Shown: positions 35,818-44,207 of the stretch, in pieces
Layout: every line of letters starts with the position of its first letter
How positions within the stretch are numbered: position 1 is the stretch's first letter
DNA from: RPRI01 sp051233685
GTDB lineage: Bacteria > Desulfobacterota > Desulfobacteria > Desulfobacterales > RPRI01
Direction: 5' to 3'
Length of the DNA: 64,000 bases
Assembly (NCBI RefSeq): GCF_051233685.1
Contig: NZ_JBAMMY010000206.1
Coordinates: 13,236-77,235 of the forward strand
The notes under the pieces: generated by a model
Database searches by the model: none
Seen by the model: the letters and a program-made list of their open reading frames with translations, nothing else
What the model was told of the DNA's origin: nothing
Made by a program: the position numbers and the translations under genes

Positions 35818-37097
35818 GAAAGGAAAGCGGCTATAACAGGATTTTTCTGTGCAGACCACAAAAATTTCCATAAAGGGGCAACATGAACTGCAACGTTATT
35901 TACAGAGGTTGTAAGTTCTACGCTCTTTGTAATCAACAGAATATTTTTAACGTTTGGGAATCGATTCAGAAAAAGTCTGACACCGTCAAATCTTTTATCC
36001 TTCCAGTCAAAAGCGGTTATATATTTGACCTCGATCGGCATTGGATCAGTCGCTGAACCGATGACAAAATCCACCTCTCTTTCGCTTTCCGCATAATAGC
36101 CGCAGGAAATGTTATTTCTTTGCAATTCCAGGAAAACTGCATTTTCTGCCCGGTTGCCTTCATCGCCATAGCCTGTCAGAAGAGTTTTGACACCATTATC
36201 CCAAAGATAAATCTTTTTCTGTGAATAAACTTTTTCGGAATAGGATGTGGTCCACTTTTCCACAGGCTTTACGAGAAAGGCCATTTCAAGATAACCGATA
36301 TATTCCTTGACCGTATCAACAGAAAGGCCAAGGATTTTGGATAATTTATTGAAACTGGTTCGCGATCCTGTGGAAGCGCCGATCAGCCTCAGCAAGTCCT
36401 TCAGGATATAAGACTTCCTGATGGAATGAATCCGGGTCAGGTCACGGGCAAGAATGTCTTCCAGCAGATTGGCCATGTACTCCTGAGAAGGATTCAAAAC
36501 CTGCTCCGGATACCCTCCGATACTAAGGTAATCTTGCACTAATTGTTCATATTTATAATCCTCCGCAAGAGACGAAGGTTCTCCCCTGAAGGCAACAAAC
36601 TCCTGAAAACTTAAAGGAAATACCGTGCTGACAATTTGCCTGCCGGTCAGTTTACCCGCCTGTCTTGCAATCAGCGACGATGTGGAGCCTGTGCAGAATA
36701 TTTTAAGGGATTCTATGTCATAGAGGCTTTTGAGTTCCGCTTCCCACTGAGGGCTTTCCTGAACTTCATCGAGAAACAGAAATAATTTCCTGTCACGATC
36801 ATGCATAAACAGTTTGCGCATATTCCTGATGTGTTCTGATATCGGGACGCCGGACAAAACGGGGTGATCCAGAGCAAGGTAGAAGATCTCCTTCTCAGAA
36901 ACGGCTTTTTCCAAAAGGGTTTTGATAAACTGTTTCAGAAGGGTGGTCTTGCCGGTGCGTCTGCTTCCGATAAAGACTTCGATCTGTTTTCTGGCGAGGT
37001 AAGTCGAAATTTTTTCAAGATAAGCATCACGGCTTATGCCGGTATCAATTTCTTTGCCTTCCCACCAGGGATTTAAAGCGTAATAAATAGTGTCCAT
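35793..37097 (-). CDS. AAA ATPase with DUF4143 domain
   Basis: A 434-residue ATPase of a widespread but poorly understood family. It has Walker A GSRRTGKTTLL (near 45), Walker B FLFLDEVQESPQ, and sensor GSTSSLIAR. The C-terminal DUF4143 region includes LSVDTVKEYIGYLEMAFLV and a nuclease-like EVDFVIGS...PIEVKY strand pattern. The last residues (SQVAFKL and stop) are encoded by the palindromic element at 35694-35817, so the original end has been altered. It interrupts the fliC-fliD unit on the opposite strand between two near-identical terminators, which suggests insertion. A role in flagella is not implied. Confidence 0.9.
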   Translation of the reverse strand: MDTIYYALNPWWEGKEIDTGISRDAYLEKISTYLARKQIEVFIGSRRTGKTTLLKQFIKTLLEKAVSEKEIFYLALDHPVLSGVPISEHIRNMRKLFMHDRDRKLFLFLDEVQESPQWEAELKSLYDIESLKIFCTGSTSSLIARQAGKLTGRQIVSTVFPLSFQEFVAFRGEPSSLAEDYKYEQLVQDYLSIGGYPEQVLNPSQEYMANLLEDILARDLTRIHSIRKSYILKDLLRLIGASTGSRTSFNKLSKILGLSVDTVKEYIGYLEMAFLVKPVEKWTTSYSEKVYSQKKIYLWDNGVKTLLTGYGDEGNRAENAVFLELQRNNISCGYYAESEREVDFVIGSATDPMPIEVKYITAFDWKDKRFDGVRLFLNRFPNVKNILLITKSVELTTSVNNVAVHVAPLWKFLWSAQKNPVIAAFLSSQVAFKL

Positions 37098-37236
37098 GTG
37101 AATATATTTAGGTTAAATCGAAGCTATTGTCAAATAGTTTCGATTATAGTCGAAACTATCGAAGGCGCCGGCATGAATGAGTGAATTCCATTCTCAATTT
37201 ATAGCAGATATATATAGCAAATAGTCCGTACAGAAT

Positions 37237-37275
37237 AAAAGCCCCGCTTCCGGGAACCCGGAAACGGGGCTTTTA
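37237..37275 (+). terminator. Second flagellin-type terminator
   Basis: A strong stem AAAAGCCCCG-TTCCGGG / CCCGGAA-CGGGGCTTTT with a two-base loop. It resembles the fliC terminator but no plus-strand gene ends just upstream. It may be a remnant of a lost flagellin copy or the displaced end of the fliC unit. Confidence 0.8.
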
Positions 37276-37279
37276 TGTT

Positions 37280-37295
37280 TGGCAGGCATTTTGCT
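37280..37295 (+). promoter_or_regulatory. Sigma-54 promoter of fliD operon
   Basis: TGGCAG-GCATT-TTGCT, with 10 bases between GG and GC, directly after the terminator. The expected leader before fliD is about 135 bases. Confidence 0.75.
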
Positions 37296-37441
37296 TTTAT
37301 TCCGGTATTGGCGGAATTTGTTATATCAGAATATAAAATATTCAAGTTTTGGACAAATATTTCCGATAAACAGTGTAAGAGAAGGAATTATTTTCCGGCT
37401 TTTATTCAGGGGGATAACAGTTTAATAAATTTGAGGGAGAT

Positions 37442-40400
37442 ATGTCTTCAAGCACAAATCTCATATCAGGACTTTCGAGCGGGTTTGACTGGCGGACGAT
37501 GGTTGACCAATTGATAGCCATTGAGCACAAAAAAGTTGATTTGGTTACCACCAAAAAGACGGACACACAAACCAAGCTTAGCGCGTGGCAGGGCGTCAAT
37601 ACCATGTTGCTTGCGCTCAAAACAGCCTCCCAGGCTATCAGCAATCAAAGCGCCTTTAATGCATTTAAAGTCAGCACCACCTCTAACACGAGCACCTCGG
37701 CCTCAAACCTGGTGAATGTTACCGCCAGTTCCTCGGCATCCCCTGCTGTACACAACATTAAAGTGAACAATGTTGCCCAATCGGAAAAAATCTCTTCAAA
37801 AGATTATTCAGACACCGCAACATCCCTGGGTTTGACCGGAGATATCCTGGTTTCGGGAAAAATTGTGAGCATCGTTTCCACCGACAGCCTGACAGACGTC
37901 AAGGAAAAAATAAACGCTGTCAATACCGGGGCAAACCCTTCCAAGGTAACCGCCAGCATTGTTTCGCACGCCGCCGACAATCACCATCTGATATTGACCA
38001 GCGACACAACCGGCGAGGACGGGCTCAGCGTGCTCGAAGCGGCTCATAGCGGCGGAAACAATATCCTTCAAAGCATGGGTTTTATCAGCGCTGCCACCAC
38101 TATCAAAACTACCACCAGTGATGGGGCCAAAAGCGACTTGTTCGCCGGCTCTAACGTGGCAGTAAAAACCTTGTTGGGATTGCCCAACGCACCGGGTGCC
38201 ACCAATGTTACCATCGGCGGGAATTCTTCGGTATTCATTGATCTTTCCAGCCCCGACGAGTCCCTGACGACCATTGCCCAAAAGATAGATGCCCTTAACG
38301 GGATATCAGCCTCCGTTGTTTCTGAAACCATTGACGGGGAAACAAAGTACCGGATCGATATCAGCGGCACGACCTCCTTTACAGATAACAGCAATGTGCT
38401 TCAAACCTTGGGCATCTTGAAAGGGACATACGGAACTACACAAGCAATACAGTCCCAGGAGTCGGCACTTAATACAAACGGCGATGGCTCTACAGTAATT
38501 ACAGCAGGGACACTGTTAACCGACATCTGGTCCAACGGCTCAGATTCGAATGTTGTTAATGGTGATACGATTACCATAACAGGAACCAGGGGAGATGGCA
38601 CCCGGATCGGCACAGATGTAAACGGTTATAAAATTACCTTTACCGTCGGAACCGATGGAAGTGTTCAGGACCTGTTAGATAAAATCAATAATGCTGCCGA
38701 TGGGTTCGGCACAGGCCGGACGGCTGTGGCCAGTATTTCTTCCGACGGGAAGATTATCATTACCGACGGCACGGCCGGTGACAGCCAACTTTCGCTATCC
38801 CTGATCGCCAACAATGAAGGCCACGGCACTCTCGACTTCGGTGATATCTCCGTATCCACCGAAGGTCGTTCCATGCAGGTGGCAGCTGGAGAGGACGCCG
38901 AGATTGTGGTTGACAATGTAACCATAACCAAGGCATCCAATACGATTACCGATGTTATTGAAGGTACAACCCTGAATCTTGTAGGAGCAGACCCCGATAC
39001 CACGCTCAGTGTAGCGGTGGAGCGCGACCTGAGCACGATAAAAAGCAAAATCAATAGCCTGGCGGACAACTTTAACAAGATCATGGATTATATCAGTACC
39101 CAGTTTACATATGATGAGGCGAATAAAAAGACCGGCGGGATACTGTTTGGCGACGGCACCCTTTCCTCCGTCAAGTCCGAACTGATCAATACGGTCACCA
39201 AAACCATAACCGGCCTCTCCGGCAACTTTAACCGGCTCTCGCTAATCGGAATTACCCTGGATCTGGCGAAAGACGAAGAAGGCAAAAATAATAAAATCAA
39301 CCTGACTATTGATGACGAAAAGCTCACCAATGCCTTAGAAACGAATTATGGAGACGTCAGAAACCTCTTTTCAGCCTATGGGGCCGGTTCCACCCCGAAT
39401 CTGTCCTATATCAGCCATACCAGTGCGACCCAGGGTGGGACCTATAACGTCGAAATTACACAGCCGGCCACCAAGACTACGGTTACCGGATCAAAGTCTC
39501 TTGCCGGCACCCTCTCCGAGCCGGTCGCGGTGAATATTGAAGAGTTTTCCACCGGTAGAAAAGCAACCGTCAGCCTTGACAGTACCATGAACATTGATGA
39601 TGTGGTTAATGCCCTCAATTCCGAGTTTACCCAGGAACATACCGAAGTGCTTGCAGGAGACGGCGCCACCGGTAAGTCCGCGTCAACCTTATTCAGTGCG
39701 GTCAGCGGCGCCGACAATGGGGATGTGATCACCTTTTCAGGCACAAGAAGAAATGGGCAAAATGTTTCGGGAAGCTATACCATTAGCGATACGGCTACCG
39801 CGACAGTCGGCGATCTCCTGAAAAACATTGAAGATATGTTTAATGATGAGGTCACCGCTGCCTTAGACGGCAGCGGTAAGCTGGTTATAACAGACAGGCT
39901 GGCCGGGGACAGTCAGCTTTCCTTTGCGATAGACACACAGACAGCCGGGTTGAATGGGCTGGATTTTGGAACGGTCAGCGCCACCACCGAGGGCCGGTAC
40001 GCCATGAACATTACCGCTTCCAAATCCGCATCAAACGAACTCGTTTTGACTCATAACACCTATGGTACCGGTCAAGTCCTGGTGGTGTCCCAGACCAGTG
40101 CAGGCGACCCCCTGGGATTAACTAACGCCGCTCAGGTTTACGGCAAAAATGTTGCCGGCACTATCAACGGTATTGCCGCTGTCGGGAGCGGCCAAACCTT
40201 GAGTGTTGACAGTGACGGTAATAACGCCGATGGGCTTTCCATCAACTATACCGGATCAACCGCGGAGTCGGCCACATTCAACCTGACTCTGGGCGTTGCC
40301 GAATTGCTGAATCGTCAACTCGGTTTTATTACCGATACCTCTGACGGATATGTAACCTATAAGCAAACATCCCTTCAGAACAACATCAATGGCTTTACCA

Positions 40401-40546
40401 CCCAGATTGAACAGATGGAAGCCAATTTGAGCCAGAAGCAGGAAATGATGATCAACCGGTTTGTGGTTATGGAAACAGCTCTTTCCAAGATCAAGAGCCA
40501 GAGCGACTGGCTTGCCAGCCAGATAACTGCGCTAAACAACGGATAG
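37442..40546 (+). CDS. fliD: Flagellar hook-associated protein 2 (filament cap) FliD, enlarged
   Basis: Filament cap that folds flagellin at the tip. The N-terminal FliD domain (NLISGLSSGFDWRTMVDQLI, VDLVTTKKTDTQTKLSAW) and the C-terminal domain (ELLNRQLGFITDTSDGYV, NGFTTQIEQMEANLSQKQ) are clear. At 1034 residues it is about twice the common length. The extra sequence contains a duplicated module at about 373-480 and 759-855, each with a GDxITxxGTR start and a GDSQLS...DFG...STEGR or ATTEGR end. The repeats probably form surface domains on the cap. It heads the fliD-fliS operon behind a sigma-54 promoter. Confidence 0.94.
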   Translation: MSSSTNLISGLSSGFDWRTMVDQLIAIEHKKVDLVTTKKTDTQTKLSAWQGVNTMLLALKTASQAISNQSAFNAFKVSTTSNTSTSASNLVNVTASSSASPAVHNIKVNNVAQSEKISSKDYSDTATSLGLTGDILVSGKIVSIVSTDSLTDVKEKINAVNTGANPSKVTASIVSHAADNHHLILTSDTTGEDGLSVLEAAHSGGNNILQSMGFISAATTIKTTTSDGAKSDLFAGSNVAVKTLLGLPNAPGATNVTIGGNSSVFIDLSSPDESLTTIAQKIDALNGISASVVSETIDGETKYRIDISGTTSFTDNSNVLQTLGILKGTYGTTQAIQSQESALNTNGDGSTVITAGTLLTDIWSNGSDSNVVNGDTITITGTRGDGTRIGTDVNGYKITFTVGTDGSVQDLLDKINNAADGFGTGRTAVASISSDGKIIITDGTAGDSQLSLSLIANNEGHGTLDFGDISVSTEGRSMQVAAGEDAEIVVDNVTITKASNTITDVIEGTTLNLVGADPDTTLSVAVERDLSTIKSKINSLADNFNKIMDYISTQFTYDEANKKTGGILFGDGTLSSVKSELINTVTKTITGLSGNFNRLSLIGITLDLAKDEEGKNNKINLTIDDEKLTNALETNYGDVRNLFSAYGAGSTPNLSYISHTSATQGGTYNVEITQPATKTTVTGSKSLAGTLSEPVAVNIEEFSTGRKATVSLDSTMNIDDVVNALNSEFTQEHTEVLAGDGATGKSASTLFSAVSGADNGDVITFSGTRRNGQNVSGSYTISDTATATVGDLLKNIEDMFNDEVTAALDGSGKLVITDRLAGDSQLSFAIDTQTAGLNGLDFGTVSATTEGRYAMNITASKSASNELVLTHNTYGTGQVLVVSQTSAGDPLGLTNAAQVYGKNVAGTINGIAAVGSGQTLSVDSDGNNADGLSINYTGSTAESATFNLTLGVAELLNRQLGFITDTSDGYVTYKQTSLQNNINGFTTQIEQMEANLSQKQEMMINRFVVMETALSKIKSQSDWLASQITALNNG

Positions 40547-40586
40547 GAATGAAATAAGAGAGTTAATAAAATTTGAGGAGGGCTAA

Positions 40587-41033
40587 ATGTACAATAACGG
40601 TATACAGACTTATCGCAAAACAACCGTAATCACCGCAGATCCTGGAAAATTGGTATTGATGTGTTACGAAGGAGCTATAGATCAGCTTAAAATCGCAAAA
40701 CAGAAATATAAGGAAAATAACTACGAGAGTAAGTGTAAAGCTTTGCAAAAGGCCATGAATTTTATTGATGAACTTTTATGCTCACTTAATTTCGAAAAAG
40801 GCGGTGCCATTGCCAAAAATCTGGCGGAGCTCTATAAGTACATGAACACAAAAATTCTTCAGGCGGATATAAACAAAGATATCGGTGGATTTGATGAAGT
40901 TATAGGAATATTGTCGGAACTTTTATCGGCCTGGGAAGAAATCATAAACGGACAGCGCAAGAAAATTCAGCCCGGATCAATTGAACTTGACAGAGAAAGA
41001 ATGCGTCAGGCTTCCAACTATATGAGTGCATGA
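40587..41033 (+). CDS. fliS: Flagellin export chaperone FliS
   Basis: FliS binds the C-terminal helix of flagellin in the cytosol and prevents early polymerisation. The 148-residue protein shows the family pattern: YRKTTVITADPGKLVLMCYEG and LNFEKGGAIAKNLAELYKYM. The ribosome site GAGGAGGG stands just before the ATG. It follows fliD by 40 bases and precedes the FlgN/FliT-like gene by 18 bases, the usual order for this operon. Confidence 0.95.
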   Translation: MYNNGIQTYRKTTVITADPGKLVLMCYEGAIDQLKIAKQKYKENNYESKCKALQKAMNFIDELLCSLNFEKGGAIAKNLAELYKYMNTKILQADINKDIGGFDEVIGILSELLSAWEEIINGQRKKIQPGSIELDRERMRQASNYMSA

Positions 41034-41051
41034 TATTGGAGTAATAAACAT

Positions 41052-41483
41052 ATGAACCATTCCGGTAAAGAAAATGATATTGAACTGCTCCTGGAAAAAA
41101 AATTCATTCTTGCTAGTCAATACCTTTCTGCTACGAGGGAAATGCAAGAGACATTGATACAGAAAAAAGAGAAACATATTATTGATTTTATCTCTAAAAG
41201 ACAGGACTGTATAAACAAGATTAAAAATATAGATATATCTGTTCAGAAATTCATACGCCCTGGTTCTGGTAAATTTAAGGAAATATTTCACAATTATCTC
41301 GAGAGTATAAAAAATATATTCGAACAAATTGCGCCGATTGATGAAAGTATAACGATAATGGTTAAAGAAGAAAGCAGGAGCATTAAAGAAGAGCTTCTTA
41401 AAATAAATAATGTAAGACATGCTGCTAAAGGATATGGGGCAAAAGGGAATAAAATTCCAAGATATCTGGATGCCAGAAGATAA
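41052..41483 (+). CDS. FlgN/FliT-like flagellar export chaperone
   Basis: A 143-residue, highly charged helical protein. The C-terminal segment (KGYGAKGNKIPRYLDARR) resembles the tail of FlgN proteins, while the position right after fliS is that of FliT. Both are export chaperones for hook-filament junction or cap proteins, so a chaperone role for FliD or FlgK/FlgL is likely. The rest of the sequence is helical with no motif I can name. I leave the symbol empty because the two families cannot be separated here. Confidence 0.65.
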   Translation: MNHSGKENDIELLLEKKFILASQYLSATREMQETLIQKKEKHIIDFISKRQDCINKIKNIDISVQKFIRPGSGKFKEIFHNYLESIKNIFEQIAPIDESITIMVKEESRSIKEELLKINNVRHAAKGYGAKGNKIPRYLDARR

Positions 41484-41519
41484 GCTCTGATGATTTAGCA
41501 AGAAAAGGAGGTGATGGGG

Positions 41520-41873
41520 ATGTTGTCAGAATCTGTTTCATTAGCAGGAAAAAATCTAAATTCTTTATCACGGTCAAATGTTTCAGTTCAGGATCAGATT
41601 CCTGTGGAAGAAAACAAAAAATCCGCAGAAGAACAAAAGTCTGCAAAAATAACAAATACTGATGGAATGCTTGCAGACCTGCAAAATAAAATGAAAGTCC
41701 TCCAGAATATTGATTTATCATTTTCAGTTCATAAAGCTTCCGGTAAGATCTTGATATCAGTTGTTAACGAGGATACCGGTGAAGTTATAAGAGAAATTCC
41801 TTCTTCGGAAGCACTTGATTTGTCTGCAAAGCTTGAAGAAACAATAGGTCTTATTCTGGATAAAAAGGTATGA
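41520..41873 (+). CDS. flaG: FlaG family protein
   Basis: A 117-residue protein with the FlaG core at the end: LSFSVHKASGKILISVVNEDTGEVIREIPS, shown here in parts (LSFSVHKASGKI, NEDTGEVIREIPSSE). FlaG proteins affect filament length in several bacteria. The N-terminal half is polar and disordered. ATG 41520 has AGGAGGT at a good distance; upstream GTG and ATG codons in frame lie within or next to that ribosome site. It belongs to the fliD-fliS operon. Confidence 0.88.
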   Translation: MLSESVSLAGKNLNSLSRSNVSVQDQIPVEENKKSAEEQKSAKITNTDGMLADLQNKMKVLQNIDLSFSVHKASGKILISVVNEDTGEVIREIPSSEALDLSAKLEETIGLILDKKV

Positions 41874-41883
41874 TGCGGCTGCT

Positions 41884-42567
41884 ATGTCCGAATCTGAATT
41901 AACTGAAATATATAATCCTGTTAAAATACTTATTATCGATGATGATAAAGTAATCGCTGATATATTAAAGGATCTGGCTTTAATGGATGAACAGGAAAGA
42001 TCGGTTTCGGTATGTTATGACGGAGCTGAGGCTATAAGTATGATTAAAAATGAATCTTTTGATCTGATTATAACCGATCTTATTATGCCAAATATCGGCG
42101 GGCTGGATGTTTTAAAGCATGCAAAGAAAAAAGATCCGGATACTCTTGTTATTATTGTTACCGGTTATGCCTCTCTGGAAACTGCAATAGCGGCTGTAAG
42201 AGAAGGCGCCTATGATTATATAATGAAGCCATGTAAAATGGGAGAGATCAAAATAGTAATCAACAGAGCTTCGGATAAAATAAAACTAAACAGAGAGAAT
42301 AAAGAGCTGACAAGAAAATTGAAAGAAGTATATCAGGAATTAATGCTTTTAAATAACCGGAAACATAAGTCTGAAAAGATAAAAAGTCTGAATTTTTTCT
42401 CTTCCGGTATGGCAGGCCTTCATCACCTTTACAATGATTCCATGCCAGACAATTATATAGATAAATTACAAGCACTTTCATCTTTGATGGAAAAAGGCCT
42501 GCTGACAGAAAGTGAATTCAAGACATTCAAAAATCATTACCTGAATTTGTTGAGCAGTGAAAAATAA
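41884..42567 (+). CDS. Response regulator with C-terminal SHOCT-like motif
   Basis: A 227-residue protein. The receiver (1-135) is intact: Asp19-Asp20, phosphosite Asp65 (ITDLIMPNIGG), Thr in VTGYAS and Lys in IMKPCK. A coiled-coil linker follows. The last 30 residues (LQALSSLMEKGLLTESEF...) resemble the SHOCT motif, a short helical oligomerisation segment. There is no DNA-binding or enzymatic output domain. It begins 10 bases after flaG, so it is in the late flagellar operon, and it precedes the HD-GYP regulator. Function unknown; possibly a stand-alone adaptor. Confidence 0.85.
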   Translation: MSESELTEIYNPVKILIIDDDKVIADILKDLALMDEQERSVSVCYDGAEAISMIKNESFDLIITDLIMPNIGGLDVLKHAKKKDPDTLVIIVTGYASLETAIAAVREGAYDYIMKPCKMGEIKIVINRASDKIKLNRENKELTRKLKEVYQELMLLNNRKHKSEKIKSLNFFSSGMAGLHHLYNDSMPDNYIDKLQALSSLMEKGLLTESEFKTFKNHYLNLLSSEK

Positions 42568-42584
42568 CATAAAAAGAGCTATCT

Positions 42585-44147
42585 ATGAAAGAATGTCTAA
42601 ATATAATAATTGTTGATGATGAATATTCCATACTGCATATTTTTAAGGAATACCTTGAAGCTACTACCAGTTACAGAATAATAACTGAAACCAACGGACT
42701 TATTGCCCTCGAAATTATCAAACAGCAAAAGATCGACTGTTGTTTTTTAGATATTTCAATGCCTGAAATTGATGGAATAGAGCTTGCCAAACAAATCCAT
42801 CTTTATGACAATACTATACCAATTGTAATGATCACCGGACATCCTACAGCAGATAATGCTATAAAAACATTAAAAAACGGGGTTGTTGATTTTTTAACCA
42901 AACCGTTTGAAATGTCTAAAATTCCGCAAACTATCCAGCGGGTGATGAAAGAAAGGGAGCTGTTTGTTAACAGTATATTGCTGAAAGAGGCCACTGAAAA
43001 AAACCGGGAAATTGTAAAAATAAACCTGGAATTACAGCAAAAAGTTAAGGAAGTTGAAGTTATAAACCTCATTCTCCGGAAACTGGAAAATCCACAGGGA
43101 ACAAGTGGTCTTTTAAATACTCTTGTTGAGCTGGCAAGTGAAATTACTAAATGCGATGAAGCCTATTTTTGTTTCTTCGACAAAAACCATAATGATCCGA
43201 CCATTCTTGCGTTTTATCCAAAAAACGATAATGGTCATACTGCGGGAATTGAAACTATTGTAAAACATAATATCAAAAAGGTTGCAGATGAAGGGATACC
43301 TCTTATTATCAAGAGCAATAATAAATACAACAGTACTATGGCTATTCCTCTCAAAATCAAATCAAACGTATTCGGCATTCTTGTATTGTTTAACAAAGAT
43401 AAATCGCGTTATTTTATAAAAAAAGACCTTTATTATATGAATTTTCTGTTGAATAAAGCATCGTCTCTGGTAGAAAATCAGGTTCTTTACGAAAATATAT
43501 TTGAAAATCTTTTTTCAACACTTTATGCATTTGTTAAAATTATCGAGGCAAAAGACCCTTACACAAAACAACATTCATACAGGGTGTCTTTGTATGCAAG
43601 ATCGATAGGCAATACAATAGGATGCTCACAGGAAGATATTGAAAAACTGAACATTTGCGGCTTACTGCATGATATAGGTAAAATTGGAACCCCGGACAGT
43701 ATTCTCCTGAAACCGGGAAAGCTGTCGGATGAAGAGTATGATATAATTAAAAAACATCCCATTATCGGCAGCAATATTATAGGGCAACTATGCATGTGGT
43801 TTGACGAATGCAAAATAATTCACCACCATCATGAGCGATTTGACGGCAAAGGATATCCTGATGGTCTTAAAAAAGAAGATATCCCGATACTTTCGCGCAT
43901 TCTGTCTGTAGCGGATGTTTATGATGCACTGACTTCAGATCGTTCTTACAGGAGAAAAATGGAGGATTATGTTGCATTAAATATTATCAGGGAAAATTCG
44001 GGCAGTCAGTTTGACCCAACAGTAGTGGATGCATTCTTCGAGAGCTATAATCGAAACGATTTTCAAACTTTACTAACTGAAGTAAATAACGACCCCATAG
44101 AGCAGGAACATTATCTGTCCTTCTACAGAGAATTACACAAAAACTAG
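42585..44147 (+). CDS. Response regulator with GAF and HD-GYP domains (c-di-GMP phosphodiesterase)
   Basis: A 520-residue protein. Receiver (1-120) with Asp11-Asp12 and phosphosite Asp56 (FLDISMPEIDG). A GAF-like sensor spans about 165-310. The HD-GYP domain (about 315-500) shows HSYRVSLYARSIG, LLHDIGKIGTPD, HHHHERFDGKGYPDG and SVADVYDALTSDR, all catalytic residues present, so c-di-GMP hydrolysis is expected. It lies 17 bases after the SHOCT regulator at the end of the flaG operon. It probably opposes the diguanylate cyclase encoded at 45650. Confidence 0.93.
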   Translation: MKECLNIIIVDDEYSILHIFKEYLEATTSYRIITETNGLIALEIIKQQKIDCCFLDISMPEIDGIELAKQIHLYDNTIPIVMITGHPTADNAIKTLKNGVVDFLTKPFEMSKIPQTIQRVMKERELFVNSILLKEATEKNREIVKINLELQQKVKEVEVINLILRKLENPQGTSGLLNTLVELASEITKCDEAYFCFFDKNHNDPTILAFYPKNDNGHTAGIETIVKHNIKKVADEGIPLIIKSNNKYNSTMAIPLKIKSNVFGILVLFNKDKSRYFIKKDLYYMNFLLNKASSLVENQVLYENIFENLFSTLYAFVKIIEAKDPYTKQHSYRVSLYARSIGNTIGCSQEDIEKLNICGLLHDIGKIGTPDSILLKPGKLSDEEYDIIKKHPIIGSNIIGQLCMWFDECKIIHHHHERFDGKGYPDGLKKEDIPILSRILSVADVYDALTSDRSYRRKMEDYVALNIIRENSGSQFDPTVVDAFFESYNRNDFQTLLTEVNNDPIEQEHYLSFYRELHKN

Positions 44148-44207
44148 TAAAAGGGCGAGCTGTTTACGAGCCAGTCGGAAAAAGCATAAAGCCAAAAAAG
44201 ACAGCAA

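Larger units (their letters stand above)
37098..37441. other. Intergenic region before fliD
   Basis: About 340 bases. It contains a short imperfect palindrome near 37130-37165 (TTTCGATTATAGTCGAAA), the terminator at 37237 and the sigma-54 promoter at 37280. No gene was seen. Confidence 0.7.

Noticed and set aside
37808..38281. Antisense frame inside fliD
   Set aside because: A product of GC-rich Ser/Thr codons read backwards; no start signal or homology.
44148..44207. Bidirectional terminator between the HD-GYP and CheD-HDOD genes
   Set aside because: The candidate arms (GGGCGAGC and GAGCC) do not pair into a stable stem with a T-run.
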